Counted from the stretch's first letter, positions 33,792 to 43,014 are shown. The stretch: DNA of 46,931 nucleotides from an uncultured SAR116 cluster alpha proteobacterium (GCA_902578815.1 CACHEI010000014.1:1-46931), one strand, 5' to 3'. Notes: generated by a model not told the origin, from the sequence alone. Numbers and translations are program-made.

Positions 33792-35560
33792 CCGGGTATA
33801 TTGGCAATGGTGGTCACGGTCTTCCTATTGTAAAAATGATGAATGGCGCCCAATACCACCGTGGTCCCGATGGTGGTGACGTTTTTGCGACAGAGTGTGG
33901 GCGTGTCTGCTTGGGCATGACACGCCTTTCAATTGTTGATGAGAAAACCGGACAACAGCCCATGACCATAGATGGCGGTGATTTTACCATCGTGTTCAAT
34001 GGAGAAATTTTTAACGCGCCAATATTGCGTGCGAAACTAGTCCAAGACTTCAGAGAAGTTTTTGATACGAGTCACTCAGATACTGAAGTGATTGTGCGTC
34101 TATTTAAACACTATGGTGCAGATTGTTTTTCCATGCTGAACGGTATGTTTGCACTGGCAATTTATTCACGCGAGTTTCAAACCGTGACACTGGCCAGAGA
34201 TACATTCGGTATTAAGCCACTTTTATACTCCCACAATCAGCATGGTTTAATGTTTGGATCAGAGCTTAGGTCTCTTTTGTTGTGCGAGGGGGTCGACAAC
34301 ACAATAAATTCAGCAGCGCTCTCTCAATATTTGGATTTTGGATTTGTGAATGCGCCTTTGACAATTTATTCAGGCGTTAGTCGGCTCCAACCCGGCCAAT
34401 TTGGCGAACTAAACATCCAGACTGGCAAACTGAATTTAATCAATTGGAAAGAACAAATAAGACCAAATCAGAGTTTCCTCACGCGAGGGCAAAATGCCTT
34501 GCATGAGCAAATCTGCTCAGAGTTACAATCAGCACTTGAAAGATGGCTGATTTCGGATGTGCCCGTTTGTTATAGCCTCTCTGGGGGTCTCGATTCCTCG
34601 GCTTTGGTTGGAATTGGCTCTTCCGCTGGAACGTTAAACACGTATTCAGTTGGATATCGTGATAAGGCTCTGGAGATGTGGGATGAGGTGCATATCTCCT
34701 CAGAAATTAGTAAGGAGGTATCGAGCATCCACGAAGAGATAATCATCGACCTCGGACGCACTGAAGACGACCTCTATGAGCTTGCAGAAATTTTTGCTGA
34801 GCCATACGGAGGTGGGCTGCCTTCGTACTATTTGTTCAGAGCCGCAAGAAACAACGGGCATAGGGTAATGATCACGGGTGTTGGCGGAGATGAATTATTT
34901 GGAAATTATAGCAATGCTGTGACCCTTAAACAGGCCTTTCCGCTGCTCGCATCTTTTGATGCTGCTACCTACGTACATACCATGTATGGAGGAGGCGCCA
35001 AAAGCAGCGATGTGCCAAAATTGAAATCAGAATTTCTTTCTTCAATTTCGTGGAACATCGACTCGAAATTGACTGAGTTGATACGAAATTCATCGAGTAT
35101 GGAGGAGGCGGTTCATATTTTCGATGAAAACACACAATTGCCGAACGAATTCCTGACAATGCTTGATTTGCTCTCCATGAACTTTAGCGTTGAAGCGCGC
35201 ACACCGTTCTTGGATAAGAATTTTTCAGATCTTATGCGTTCAATACCATTTGAACTCAGGTGCACGCCGAAAGATTATAAGAGCCTTCTTGTAAATTCTG
35301 TGGGTAACTTCATGCCAAAAAGTGCGCTTGGTCACGCAAAATCAGGATTTTCGCTACCGTTGAGTGTTCTCATGAGAAAGACAATGCGTGGATTGTTTGA
35401 TAAATTGATGTCTAGGCGGAGTCTCGAAAGCGCGGGTTTTTATGACAGCAAAATCTATCCGGATTTGATTGAGCCTTTTTTATGTGGAGACAACAGATTT
35501 GTAGCACTAGTATGGCGCGTTTTTTTTCTCCAGTTTTGGCTGAGTCAAACTGCTCAATAA
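33779..35560 (+). CDS. Asparagine synthase-type glutamine amidotransferase
   Basis: 593 residues. MCGIAGYIG gives the Cys2 nucleophile of the Ntn glutaminase domain (about 1-190), and CYSLSGGLDSSALVGIG the PP-loop ATP site of the synthase domain (from about 220). RGPDGGDVF and FGIKPLLYS are standard AsnB features. In surface-sugar clusters such enzymes often amidate uronic acids (as proposed for WbpS) rather than make asparagine. Here it could amidate a uronic or ulosonic carboxyl. It overlaps the preceding gene and is followed by an 18-base gap. Confidence 0.85.
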   Translation: MCGIAGYIGNGGHGLPIVKMMNGAQYHRGPDGGDVFATECGRVCLGMTRLSIVDEKTGQQPMTIDGGDFTIVFNGEIFNAPILRAKLVQDFREVFDTSHSDTEVIVRLFKHYGADCFSMLNGMFALAIYSREFQTVTLARDTFGIKPLLYSHNQHGLMFGSELRSLLLCEGVDNTINSAALSQYLDFGFVNAPLTIYSGVSRLQPGQFGELNIQTGKLNLINWKEQIRPNQSFLTRGQNALHEQICSELQSALERWLISDVPVCYSLSGGLDSSALVGIGSSAGTLNTYSVGYRDKALEMWDEVHISSEISKEVSSIHEEIIIDLGRTEDDLYELAEIFAEPYGGGLPSYYLFRAARNNGHRVMITGVGGDELFGNYSNAVTLKQAFPLLASFDAATYVHTMYGGGAKSSDVPKLKSEFLSSISWNIDSKLTELIRNSSSMEEAVHIFDENTQLPNEFLTMLDLLSMNFSVEARTPFLDKNFSDLMRSIPFELRCTPKDYKSLLVNSVGNFMPKSALGHAKSGFSLPLSVLMRKTMRGLFDKLMSRRSLESAGFYDSKIYPDLIEPFLCGDNRFVALVWRVFFLQFWLSQTAQ

Positions 35561-35578
35561 TTTTTAAGGACATCTGAT

Positions 35579-36580
35579 ATGTCTAAACTAAAAAACAAAA
35601 CCATTCTGGTCACTGGCGGCACTGGTTCATTTGGTAATAAATTTGTGCCGAAGACGTTGGAAGCATATGATCCCAAAAAAATCATCATCTATTCACGTGA
35701 TGAGATGAAGCAATGGGACATGGCGATGAAATTCAAGGACGACCCGCGGATTGTCTTTGTCGTTGGTGATGTTCGCGATACAGCGCGACTGTCGCGGGTG
35801 ATGACGGGGGTTGACCATGTTGTGCACGCTGCCGCGACAAAGATCGTGCCAACAGCAGAATATAACCCGTCTGAATGCATCAAGACAAACATTAACGGTG
35901 CGATTAATGTGATAGAGGCAGCGCATGACCAAAAAGTCACGAGCGTTGTTTCCCTGTCCACCGATAAAGCCTGCAACCCAATCAATCTTTATGGCGCAAC
36001 GAAATTGGCATCGGACAAATTGTTTGTTGCCAGCAACCAGACCACCAATCCGGCTTCAACACGGTTTGCTGTGGTACGTTATGGCAATGTCATGGGTTCG
36101 CGTGGTTCGGTTATTCCTTTCTTTTTGTCCTGTGCGAAAGACAATGCACTGCCAATCACCGATGAAAAAATGACCCGCTTCATGATCTCGTTGGAGCAAG
36201 GGGTGGAGCTTGTTTGGCATGCCTTTGCAGATATGCATGGTGGTGAAATCTATGTCAAAAAAATTCCATCAATGAATATTATGGATATTGCCAGGGCCGT
36301 TGCACCTGATGCTGATACCAAAATAATTGGCATCCGTCCGGGTGAAAAGCTGCATGAACAGATGGTCGGGATAGAGGACGCCCCGCATACATATGAATAT
36401 GATGGGTACTATAAAATCTTGCCAGCGATTCACGGGTGGTCAGATGATCCGACCCGAATTGGTGATGGCAAGAGAGTTGCGTCTGATTTCTCATACGCTT
36501 CAGACAGCAATGCTGAATGGATGAGCGTCGCCGAACTTCGCAAATGGATTACCTCAAACTATGCCGGGGGCAATAGCTAG
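35579..36580 (+). CDS. PseB/CapE-like UDP-GlcNAc 4,6-dehydratase
   Basis: 333 residues. ILVTGGTGSFGNKFVPKTLEAY binds NAD; VVHAAATKIVPTAEYNPSECIKTNI, LSTDKACNPINLYGATK (the Asp/Lys plus Tyr/Lys residues of the inverting dehydratases) and RYGNVMGSRGSVIPFF are hallmark segments of PseB/FlaA1/CapE. GC-richer than the middle of the island. PseC, PseF, PseG and PseI are missing, so it probably does not make pseudaminic acid; with the RmlD-like reductase next door a 6-deoxy-HexNAc (FucNAc- or PneNAc-type route) is more likely. AAGGA precedes ATG 35579. Confidence 0.85.
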   Translation: MSKLKNKTILVTGGTGSFGNKFVPKTLEAYDPKKIIIYSRDEMKQWDMAMKFKDDPRIVFVVGDVRDTARLSRVMTGVDHVVHAAATKIVPTAEYNPSECIKTNINGAINVIEAAHDQKVTSVVSLSTDKACNPINLYGATKLASDKLFVASNQTTNPASTRFAVVRYGNVMGSRGSVIPFFLSCAKDNALPITDEKMTRFMISLEQGVELVWHAFADMHGGEIYVKKIPSMNIMDIARAVAPDADTKIIGIRPGEKLHEQMVGIEDAPHTYEYDGYYKILPAIHGWSDDPTRIGDGKRVASDFSYASDSNAEWMSVAELRKWITSNYAGGNS

Positions 36581-36583
36581 CCC

Positions 36584-37501
36584 TTGAAACCGCGACTTGC
36601 GATTTCAGGAGGTGCCGGGTTGCTGGCCGTCAACTGGGCCATTAAGATGCGTGAAACTTGGGATGTGCATCTTTTGTTGCACCGGCGTAAAGTCACTATC
36701 CCGGGCGTTGTAAGTCATATGGTGGATATTTCGACAGCGGATGCAGCAGGCCATGTCATTAATCGCCTGTCACCGGATCTCGTTATCAACAGTGTGGCAT
36801 TGACCGATGTTGATCAATGCGAGAGAGACCAAGATCTTGCAACACAATGTAATGTAATGGTTGCGGCAAATATGGCTCTGGCGGCAAAGGCCACCGGCAG
36901 CAAGTTCATTCAGATTTCGACGGACCATTTGTTTGATGGCTCAGAGCCATTGCGAAGTGAGACAGATCAACCGGCACCGGCAAATCATTACGGTAAGACA
37001 AAATGGCAAGCCGAGAAGGTGGTAGCCGAGGTGCTCACGGAAAGTCTGATTGTAAGAACCAACTTTTTTGGATGGGGGCCATCCTACCGGCCCTCATTCT
37101 CGGACTGGATTCTTGGTGCGCTGGAAATCGGCCAGTCGGTAAATATGTTCACGGATGCGTATTACACGCCCGTTTATATGCCCAATCTGATTGAGGCGGT
37201 GCATGGTCTTTTTGCAGCAGGTCAATCGGGTGTCTTTAACATCGTTGGCGGGGAACGATTGTCAAAATATCAGTTTGGTAAGCGCTTGAGCCGGGTCTTT
37301 GGTTGTGATGAATCTCTTATCAGACCAATACTACTCTCACAAATGTCTGACTTGGTACCGCGTCCGTTGGATATTAGCCTCTCTAATGATAAGCTGTTAT
37401 CGACCAACGCCGTTGTGATGCCAGATTTATCCACGATGCTTGAGACTTTGGCCGCAGACCGTATTGTTGCTTATCTCCTTGCAGGAATCGACAGCAAATG
37501 A
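36584..37501 (+). CDS. RmlD-like 4-keto sugar reductase
   Basis: 305 residues; TTG start at 36584, four bases after the dehydratase. The N-terminal nucleotide motif is SGGAGLLAVNWAIKM (a variation on GxxGxLG); NSVALTDVDQCERD, ISTDHLFDG and NHYGKTKWQAEKV with YGKTK are typical of dTDP-4-dehydrorhamnose reductase (RmlD) and related enzymes. It likely reduces the 4-keto product of the dehydratase just upstream (CapE followed by a CapF-type reductase is a comparable pairing). No capG-type epimerase is next to it. Confidence 0.72.
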   Translation: MKPRLAISGGAGLLAVNWAIKMRETWDVHLLLHRRKVTIPGVVSHMVDISTADAAGHVINRLSPDLVINSVALTDVDQCERDQDLATQCNVMVAANMALAAKATGSKFIQISTDHLFDGSEPLRSETDQPAPANHYGKTKWQAEKVVAEVLTESLIVRTNFFGWGPSYRPSFSDWILGALEIGQSVNMFTDAYYTPVYMPNLIEAVHGLFAAGQSGVFNIVGGERLSKYQFGKRLSRVFGCDESLIRPILLSQMSDLVPRPLDISLSNDKLLSTNAVVMPDLSTMLETLAADRIVAYLLAGIDSK

Positions 37502-37583
37502 ATTCTCGCATAACCCACTCTAGCATTTGTTCTGTACCGCCTAACATTCTAGGCTGATGCCAACGCCTTGCAGGGATTAAGAA

Positions 37584-38462
37584 ATGACCAATAAAATTAT
37601 CCACCTCAGATCATCGCATTTTGACGAGGTCCAAATTGGCCATGGCAAAGATCTTGTGCTTATCGCCGGTCCCTGCGCTATCGAAAGCCGCGACCATTCG
37701 ATGAGGATGGCTGAGATAATCGGCGGTGTATGTGACAAGCTTGGCGTGAGATGGATCTTCAAAGCCTGCTATGACAAGGATTGTCGGTCGTCTCCGTCCA
37801 GCTTTCATGGCCTTGGTCTTGATGACGGCCTGCAAATTCTGGCTGATGTGCGCGAAGCACATGGTGTTCCGGTGACCTCTGATTTTTCTGATCCATCCTG
37901 GGGGGCAGCCACCGGTGAGGTGTGTGACATGGTGCAGGTGCCGGCATATCTATGCCGCCAGACATCCATGCTGCGTGCTGCGGCGGTAACAGGCAAGCCC
38001 GTGCATCTGAAAAAAGGACAGTTCATGAGTCCGTGGAACATGAAAAATTCCTGTCGCAAGCTTGAGGCCTTTGGCAATGATCAGATTTTGCTGACCGATC
38101 GCGGAACTTTTTTTGGCTATAACATGCTGGTCAACGACATGCGTTGTTTTCCAATTATGCAGGAAACGGGATATCCGGTCTGCTATGACGCCACGCACTC
38201 GATCCAACTGCCAACCTCGATGGGCAATATTTCAGGTGGACAGCGTGAATTCATTCCGTATTTGACGCGAGCTGCTGCAGCATGTGGCATTGAGGCGTTG
38301 TTCATCGAGGTGCATGATGATCCGCCAAATGCAATGTCGGATGCCAATACGGTTCTTGATTTCAAATATCTTGAAGTGGTGCTTGCACAGGTCAAAGCCA
38401 TGCACGAGATGCGTCAGGAACTTCGCGCCAAATGGGGAGAAGACAATGTCCACCCAGAGTGA
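37584..38462 (+). CDS. kdsA: KdsA-family 3-deoxy-octulosonate 8-phosphate synthase, divergent
   Basis: 292 residues; AGGGA at 37572 precedes ATG 37584. Metal-dependent class: LIAGPCAIES carries the metal Cys (C31), with the His of DATHS, Glu of FIEVHD and Asp of SDAN also present. HLKKGQFMSPWNMKN and LTDRGTFFGYNMLVND match KdsA, which condenses phosphoenolpyruvate with arabinose 5-phosphate to make Kdo-8-phosphate. Two usually conserved spots differ: KANRSS is KDCRSS (residues 65-70), and SxRG is SFHG (His75). These touch the substrate pocket, so a different aldose phosphate is possible. It overlaps a CBS protein by 17 bases. Confidence 0.83.
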   Translation: MTNKIIHLRSSHFDEVQIGHGKDLVLIAGPCAIESRDHSMRMAEIIGGVCDKLGVRWIFKACYDKDCRSSPSSFHGLGLDDGLQILADVREAHGVPVTSDFSDPSWGAATGEVCDMVQVPAYLCRQTSMLRAAAVTGKPVHLKKGQFMSPWNMKNSCRKLEAFGNDQILLTDRGTFFGYNMLVNDMRCFPIMQETGYPVCYDATHSIQLPTSMGNISGGQREFIPYLTRAAAACGIEALFIEVHDDPPNAMSDANTVLDFKYLEVVLAQVKAMHEMRQELRAKWGEDNVHPE

Positions 38463-38877
38463 CCAGAGCCTTACAGTTGCCGATGTGATGCTGACAATGG
38501 ATGCGTGCCCAGTGGCGGACGAGCGCACCATCCTGAAAGAAGTGCTTGAGGCCATGGATAAGCACCGCCTTGGTGTTGTGTGCATCGTTGATCAGGCAAT
38601 GCATCTTAACGGTATTTTGACCGAGGGTGATGTTCGGCGAAAGCTTTTGCGTGTGCAAAAACCGCTTGCAGCCCTAATGGCAGATGATGTGATCACACAT
38701 GCGGTGAAATCACCCATTAGCATCACCGCTGATGTTCAACTCCTGGATGCGCTTGATCTGATGGGCGAAAAGAAGATCTGGGATTTGCCTGTTGTTGATG
38801 CCGATATGAAAGTTGTTGGATTGCTGCATCTTCATCAGGCGATCAGAGGCGTGTTGGATACACTGCATCAAAGCTAG
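38446..38877 (+). CDS. CBS-pair protein, like KdsD without its isomerase domain
   Basis: 143 residues from ATG 38446, made of two CBS repeats: ADVMLTMDACPVADER, VVCIVDQAMHLNGILTEGDVRR, and ADDVITHAVKSPISITADVQLLDALDLMG, then VVGLLHLHQAIRG. These resemble the C-terminal half of arabinose-5-phosphate isomerase (KdsD/KpsF: ICDDNMMIEGIFTDGDLRR and GVLHMHDLLR), but the SIS catalytic domain is missing. Since it overlaps KdsA by 17 bases it may regulate that enzyme by nucleotide binding. The extended frame upstream to 38284 is in-frame sequence inside kdsA and is not part of the gene. Confidence 0.75.
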   Translation: MSTQSDQSLTVADVMLTMDACPVADERTILKEVLEAMDKHRLGVVCIVDQAMHLNGILTEGDVRRKLLRVQKPLAALMADDVITHAVKSPISITADVQLLDALDLMGEKKIWDLPVVDADMKVVGLLHLHQAIRGVLDTLHQS

Positions 38878-38878
38878 A

Positions 38879-39733
38879 ATGCGCATTCAGCCATTTATTA
38901 AAAAATTAGTGCAGACAGTCCTGGCCGGGCTGGTCTCTTTGCTCGACAAAAGCAAAGTTGGGCGCTTTCTTTTCAGAAAAATCCTTGAAAGAGCTTTGCA
39001 CGAAACTGAGGTTATGCATCGTGACGGGATGACTTTCAGGTTTGCTGTTGCCAACCCCTTGCTTGGGCTTCGCGCCAGAACGCTGTTTACCAAGGAGCCT
39101 GAAACGCTGGAATGGATTGATGGCATGGAACAGGGCGCAATCCTGTGGGATGTTGGTGCAAATGTTGGGACATACACCGTTTATGCTGCCGTTGCGCGGC
39201 AGGCAAAGGTGGTCGCCTTTGAGCCTTCTGTCTTCAACCTAGAGTTTCTGGCGCGTAATGTTAACAACAATGATATCGTAGACCGAGTGACCATAGTCCC
39301 GGTGCCTTTGTCAAATTGTACAAAAATCAATGAAATGCGGCTTTCCAGTTCTGAGTGGGGTGGTGCCTTATCGACATTTGGGGAGACATATGACGGCAAT
39401 GGTAACCCGCTTGTTCAAATATTCGGTTATCAAATGCCAGGTTTGACTATGGATGACGCCAAGCGACTATTTTCACTCAGTCAGCCAGATTTCATTAAGA
39501 TTGATGTTGACGGGATTGAAGCGCTTATTTTGGCGGGAGGCGAGAGGGTTTTGGCCGATGCACGCTCTGTACTCATAGAAATTAATGATAATTTCGAAAG
39601 TCAGGCTGTGAACTGTGAATTGATCCTGAAACGTCAGGGGTTTACCCTGAAGGAGAAGCGTCAGTCAGATTTTGAGACACGTGAAAACGATAATCATTTC
39701 ACGACGTTTAATCAGATCTGGACACATGGTTAG
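38879..39733 (+). CDS. FkbM-family SAM methyltransferase
   Basis: 284 residues from ATG 38879 (one base after the CBS gene's stop). ILWDVGANVGTYTVYAA is the SAM-binding motif, KVVAFEPSVFNLEFLARN the second loop, and PDFIKIDVDGIEALILAGG the family signature with acid residues. FkbM-type enzymes O-methylate sugars of glycolipids and polysaccharides. Together with the dioxygenase and KdsB-like genes it likely tailors the ulosonic acid or a neighbouring residue. About 40 N-terminal residues before the core are amphipathic and could dock at a membrane. Confidence 0.82.
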   Translation: MRIQPFIKKLVQTVLAGLVSLLDKSKVGRFLFRKILERALHETEVMHRDGMTFRFAVANPLLGLRARTLFTKEPETLEWIDGMEQGAILWDVGANVGTYTVYAAVARQAKVVAFEPSVFNLEFLARNVNNNDIVDRVTIVPVPLSNCTKINEMRLSSSEWGGALSTFGETYDGNGNPLVQIFGYQMPGLTMDDAKRLFSLSQPDFIKIDVDGIEALILAGGERVLADARSVLIEINDNFESQAVNCELILKRQGFTLKEKRQSDFETRENDNHFTTFNQIWTHG

Positions 39734-39763
39734 TCCTTTTGTCGGTGATGAAGGAGCTATGCA

Positions 39764-40702
39764 ATGATTAAGGACATCCTCGAGGCAGGCGCCAAAATTG
39801 GCAGAAAGGCGGCACCGCCTGAGACGATGGATCCGGTTGCAAAGGCAAAGCTGGATACTTTGCGTGACCGTGGTTTTGTTATGTTTGATCACCTTGTCGG
39901 TACGCCAGAATTTGCCAAAATTCAGGCTGATCTCAAAAAGCGCATTGAGGGGGAGATGAAATTTGAGTTTCCTTGTTTTGCACAAAGTCTTATTGATCAG
40001 CAGCAGCATGCCGATTTGATTGAAAAGAGCTTTCGTGTTCCTGCCTCGGAGCTTGCGCGTCATGGCCTCACCTTTGTGAGATCTGACGTTGAGAGTTATG
40101 AAGATTTGGTTGAGAGGTTCAAGCCTTCGACCCTCAAACTTTTGATGCCAGACAATCACTCTTATTTTTCGTTATGGCTTGATCCATTGGTTTTGTCCGT
40201 CATTGAAGGATATATGGGCTTTAGGCCTGTGCTTCGTGAGGCTTATGTAAGACGCAATTTCCCATGTTCATACAGGGTCATGAATCATAACTGGCATCGT
40301 GATACGAATCACCAGCATCATCTATTAAAAGCATTTATTTTTTTCAATGAATGCTATGTTGATACAGGTGCGCATCGATATATTGCTGGGTCGGTGGATA
40401 GCCCATTGTTTAGAGATAGAGTCTATTACAGTGATGAAGAGATTGAGGCTGTATTTCCTCATGGGTCTGAAGACCACATTATAAGTGAAGTTCCTGCCGG
40501 TACGATTATTCTTGAGGATACGCGTGGCCTGCATAAGGCGGGTATCCCTCAACGCCATTATCGTGATCTTGGCTTTGCGGTATTTGTGCCGCCGATGCTG
40601 TTTCGAGATGATTCTGAATATTTTGCGATAAGTAAAGCTGTGCATGCGAGTTTGATGCCAAGGCAACAAGCTTATGTTGGTCGATCAAATATTGTTGGAT
40701 AG
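39764..40702 (+). CDS. PhyH-family Fe(II)/2-oxoglutarate dioxygenase
   Basis: 312 residues. The double-stranded beta-helix metal triad is visible as H178 and D180 (NHNWHRDTN) and H257 (LHKAG), with R267 in QRHYRDLGF ten residues on to bind 2-oxoglutarate. This is the phytanoyl-CoA dioxygenase superfamily, whose bacterial members hydroxylate many substrates. Flanked by FkbM, KdsA- and KdsB-like genes, a role in hydroxylating a sugar or ulosonic acid is inferred (compare Kdo to Ko conversion by a different 2-oxoglutarate oxygenase). Ribosome-like GGAGC lies before ATG 39764. Confidence 0.78.
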   Translation: MIKDILEAGAKIGRKAAPPETMDPVAKAKLDTLRDRGFVMFDHLVGTPEFAKIQADLKKRIEGEMKFEFPCFAQSLIDQQQHADLIEKSFRVPASELARHGLTFVRSDVESYEDLVERFKPSTLKLLMPDNHSYFSLWLDPLVLSVIEGYMGFRPVLREAYVRRNFPCSYRVMNHNWHRDTNHQHHLLKAFIFFNECYVDTGAHRYIAGSVDSPLFRDRVYYSDEEIEAVFPHGSEDHIISEVPAGTIILEDTRGLHKAGIPQRHYRDLGFAVFVPPMLFRDDSEYFAISKAVHASLMPRQQAYVGRSNIVG

Positions 40703-40712
40703 AGGCTCGAGA

Positions 40713-41507
40713 ATGACGATCAGGCCAATATGCATGATCCCGGCGAGACTTGCCTCTACCCGCTTCCCAAGAAAGCTGCTCAAGCTATTTCGAGGGCAAC
40801 CGATTATTGAGCATACCCGTCGCCGCGCCCTATTAGTGCAGGGCTTTGAAAAAGTGATTGTCGCGACCTGTGACAAAGAGATTGAGCGCCTTGTTATCGA
40901 TAATTGTGGCGAAGTGATCATGACTGGTGATCATCACCCAAACGGAACAAGCCGTGTTACCGAGGCAATGCAATCCGTCGATTGCACCCATGTCATTTTA
41001 GTGCAAGCGGATGAACCGCTGATCATGCCCGAGCATATTGAGGCTATAATGGAAGCCATCCGCACAAATCCGGAGGGTGATGTATTCAATGCCGTTGGTC
41101 CACTCGCCGGCTATGATGAGTTGGATCAGATCTCCTCAGTGAAATGCGCGTTGGCAATGAATGGTGACATTCTTTATTGTTTCCGGCGAAGCCCCGCCAT
41201 TGCACAGGGATCAGAACAGCGGCGTTATATGCGAAAACTTCTTGGTTTGATGGCGTTCCGCAAAGAATTTCTTCTAAATCTCATGGATTTGCCAGAAACT
41301 AGTATATCCCAGAGTGAATCCATCGAGCAGATGAAGTTGCTGCAACATGGAGTCAGGCTGAGAGCTGTTGAGTTGGATGAGGCTGTGCCGGGGGTGAATG
41401 AGCCATGGGATATGGAGCTGGTAGAGACATGTTTTGCTACCAGCCCGCAGCAACAAGTTTGTTTTGAACGAGCATTTGCTCCAAAGACGGTGATTGATGC
41501 TCAATAG
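40713..41507 (+). CDS. KdsB-like CMP-3-deoxy-ulosonate cytidylyltransferase, divergent
   Basis: 264 residues from ATG 40713 (a longer frame begins at 40674 but overlaps the oxygenase gene). MIPARLASTRFPRKLL corresponds to the KdsB start VIPARYASTRLPGKPL; VIVATCDKEI and MTGDHHPNGTSRVTEAM (KdsB: HxSGTDRxxE) and ILVQADEPLI (KdsB: NVQGDEPLI) follow. The usual Asp after SGT is Ser, and the Gly of QGDEP is Ala. It should activate an ulosonic acid with CTP; changes in the CTP/sugar motif suggest a substrate different from Kdo. It shares the block with kdsA and is separated from the lipid A-type Kdo genes. Confidence 0.78.
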   Translation: MTIRPICMIPARLASTRFPRKLLKLFRGQPIIEHTRRRALLVQGFEKVIVATCDKEIERLVIDNCGEVIMTGDHHPNGTSRVTEAMQSVDCTHVILVQADEPLIMPEHIEAIMEAIRTNPEGDVFNAVGPLAGYDELDQISSVKCALAMNGDILYCFRRSPAIAQGSEQRRYMRKLLGLMAFRKEFLLNLMDLPETSISQSESIEQMKLLQHGVRLRAVELDEAVPGVNEPWDMELVETCFATSPQQQVCFERAFAPKTVIDAQ

Positions 41508-43014
41508 TCAATCAGCCGTGGCGTTATTTGACCGTTTGGGCCGGCATGTGCTCAAACAACGCTATGAACCAGAGCGCTTGGCCAATCAAGCTTTGTTAAT
41601 CCAAAACAACAGTCGCAAATCCCTTGACCTCTATTCCGCATGGTTTGCTCGTAAATCGCTGGTTCCGGTACTTCTTGGTTCAATCTTCTCCGGTCTGGCC
41701 GTTTCACTGCAGTCCATTGGTGTGCGCAACAGGATGGCTAAAAAAGCGAAGCAGCAAATCCGGCCGGACATCCTATTTATTGGTCATTTAACCAATGCTG
41801 AACATTTGTCCTCTCGCTATGACATGTATTACGGGGACTTGCCAGGACTCTGCGCCGCTGTGGGGTTGTCGGTTCAGCGTCTTTGGATCAACCAGACACG
41901 CAAAGAGTTGACTGCAGATGAGTGTAAACATGCCCCAGACATATCCATTTTGTCCCGACGTATGCCCATGGCCCATGAGTTGGGTATGTTTTTTAGATTG
42001 TGTTGGGACGCGATCAGAATTTTGCGGGGGCAGGAAGGTCGGCAGGATGTTCAGGATTGTCCGGCCTCTGAGGTAAGGCGCCATAGGTGGTTCATTGCGT
42101 TAACGCATATGGGGCACCGCACGATGGGCGCCTTGCGGATTGCAAAACAGCTTGCAAATTTTATCCAACAAACGCGGCCTCGTGTCGTACTTTTTACCTA
42201 TGAAGGCCAATCATGGGAGAGGGTGTTGTGCAAACTGGTACATGATCAGATGCAAGACGTATACATGGTTGGATATCAGCATAGCGTCCTTACACCTGGT
42301 CTGCGAAATATCAATGTCCGGCTTGGCGCAGGTTGTGACCCCGACCACATTGTAACGGCCGGTAAAGTAACCAGAGCGGTTTTGCTTGAGCAGTCGGATT
42401 TCCGAGCAAATGAGATTCAAATTCTTGGATCGCCGAAAGCAATTACTGCAAAAAAATCCAAAACCCAGTCATTTTCAGGCACAGTTCTTGGTGTGCCGGA
42501 GGGCCAATTGTCGGAAGTCAGGATTATCTCTGAATGGCTTTTGGCCGGGGCGAGGGCGAATGATGATATTGAATTTGTGTTGCGACTTCACCCTCTGACA
42601 AGCAAAGCAAATGTGCGTAGATATTGTCCTGAATGGAATTTGGCCCCTGAAAATTTTCGTATTTCGGACGCCACCTTACAAGAAGATTTAGAAGCGGCTT
42701 CATGGCTTTTGTACCGTGGCTCGAGCATTGTACTTAATGCATTGGTCAAACATGTGCGCCCAATCTATGTGGATGCAGATAACAGTCATGAGTCAACCAA
42801 CATCGTGGATCCATCATTAGAGTTTTGCCGTGTTTTTCAAAATACAAATCAATTAACTGAACAAATCAAATTGGATTGCGATAATCAATCCAGGGCAATG
42901 CACACGGAGGTTGATGCAATGGTAAAGGCATCAAAATATGGCGCTGACTATTTCGTTCCCTTTGATCTGTCGCCAATATTCAAGGTGCTTAAATCCCAAT
43001 CTAAATTGCAATGA
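41497..43014 (+). CDS. Large surface-carbohydrate protein, GT-B-like, unassigned
   Basis: 505 residues from ATG 41497, overlapping the KdsB-like gene by 11 bases. No catalytic motif of a named family is certain. It has a hydrophobic stretch near residues 50-70 (SLVPVLLGSIFSGLAVSLQ), then a domain with alternating strands (DILFIGHLTNAEHLSSRYDMYY, RVVLFTYEGQSWERVLCKLV, VYMVGYQHSVLTPGLRNINV) and a C-terminal half with FVLRLHPLTSKANV and ASWLLYRGSSIVLNAL. The pattern HP...S..L.A resembles the donor side of GT-B transferases such as KpsC/CDP-glycerol types. Function unknown; likely a glycosyltransferase or chain assembler of the locus. Confidence 0.55.
   Translation: MLNSQSAVALFDRLGRHVLKQRYEPERLANQALLIQNNSRKSLDLYSAWFARKSLVPVLLGSIFSGLAVSLQSIGVRNRMAKKAKQQIRPDILFIGHLTNAEHLSSRYDMYYGDLPGLCAAVGLSVQRLWINQTRKELTADECKHAPDISILSRRMPMAHELGMFFRLCWDAIRILRGQEGRQDVQDCPASEVRRHRWFIALTHMGHRTMGALRIAKQLANFIQQTRPRVVLFTYEGQSWERVLCKLVHDQMQDVYMVGYQHSVLTPGLRNINVRLGAGCDPDHIVTAGKVTRAVLLEQSDFRANEIQILGSPKAITAKKSKTQSFSGTVLGVPEGQLSEVRIISEWLLAGARANDDIEFVLRLHPLTSKANVRRYCPEWNLAPENFRISDATLQEDLEAASWLLYRGSSIVLNALVKHVRPIYVDADNSHESTNIVDPSLEFCRVFQNTNQLTEQIKLDCDNQSRAMHTEVDAMVKASKYGADYFVPFDLSPIFKVLKSQSKLQ

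Noticed and set aside
35579..36580. Pseudaminic acid pathway
   Set aside because: Only a PseB-like enzyme is present here; the other nonulosonate genes are of leg type, so a complete Pse route is not supported.
38284..38445. Upstream extension of the CBS protein
   Set aside because: It runs through the kdsA coding sequence in another frame; the CBS fold begins after ATG 38446.
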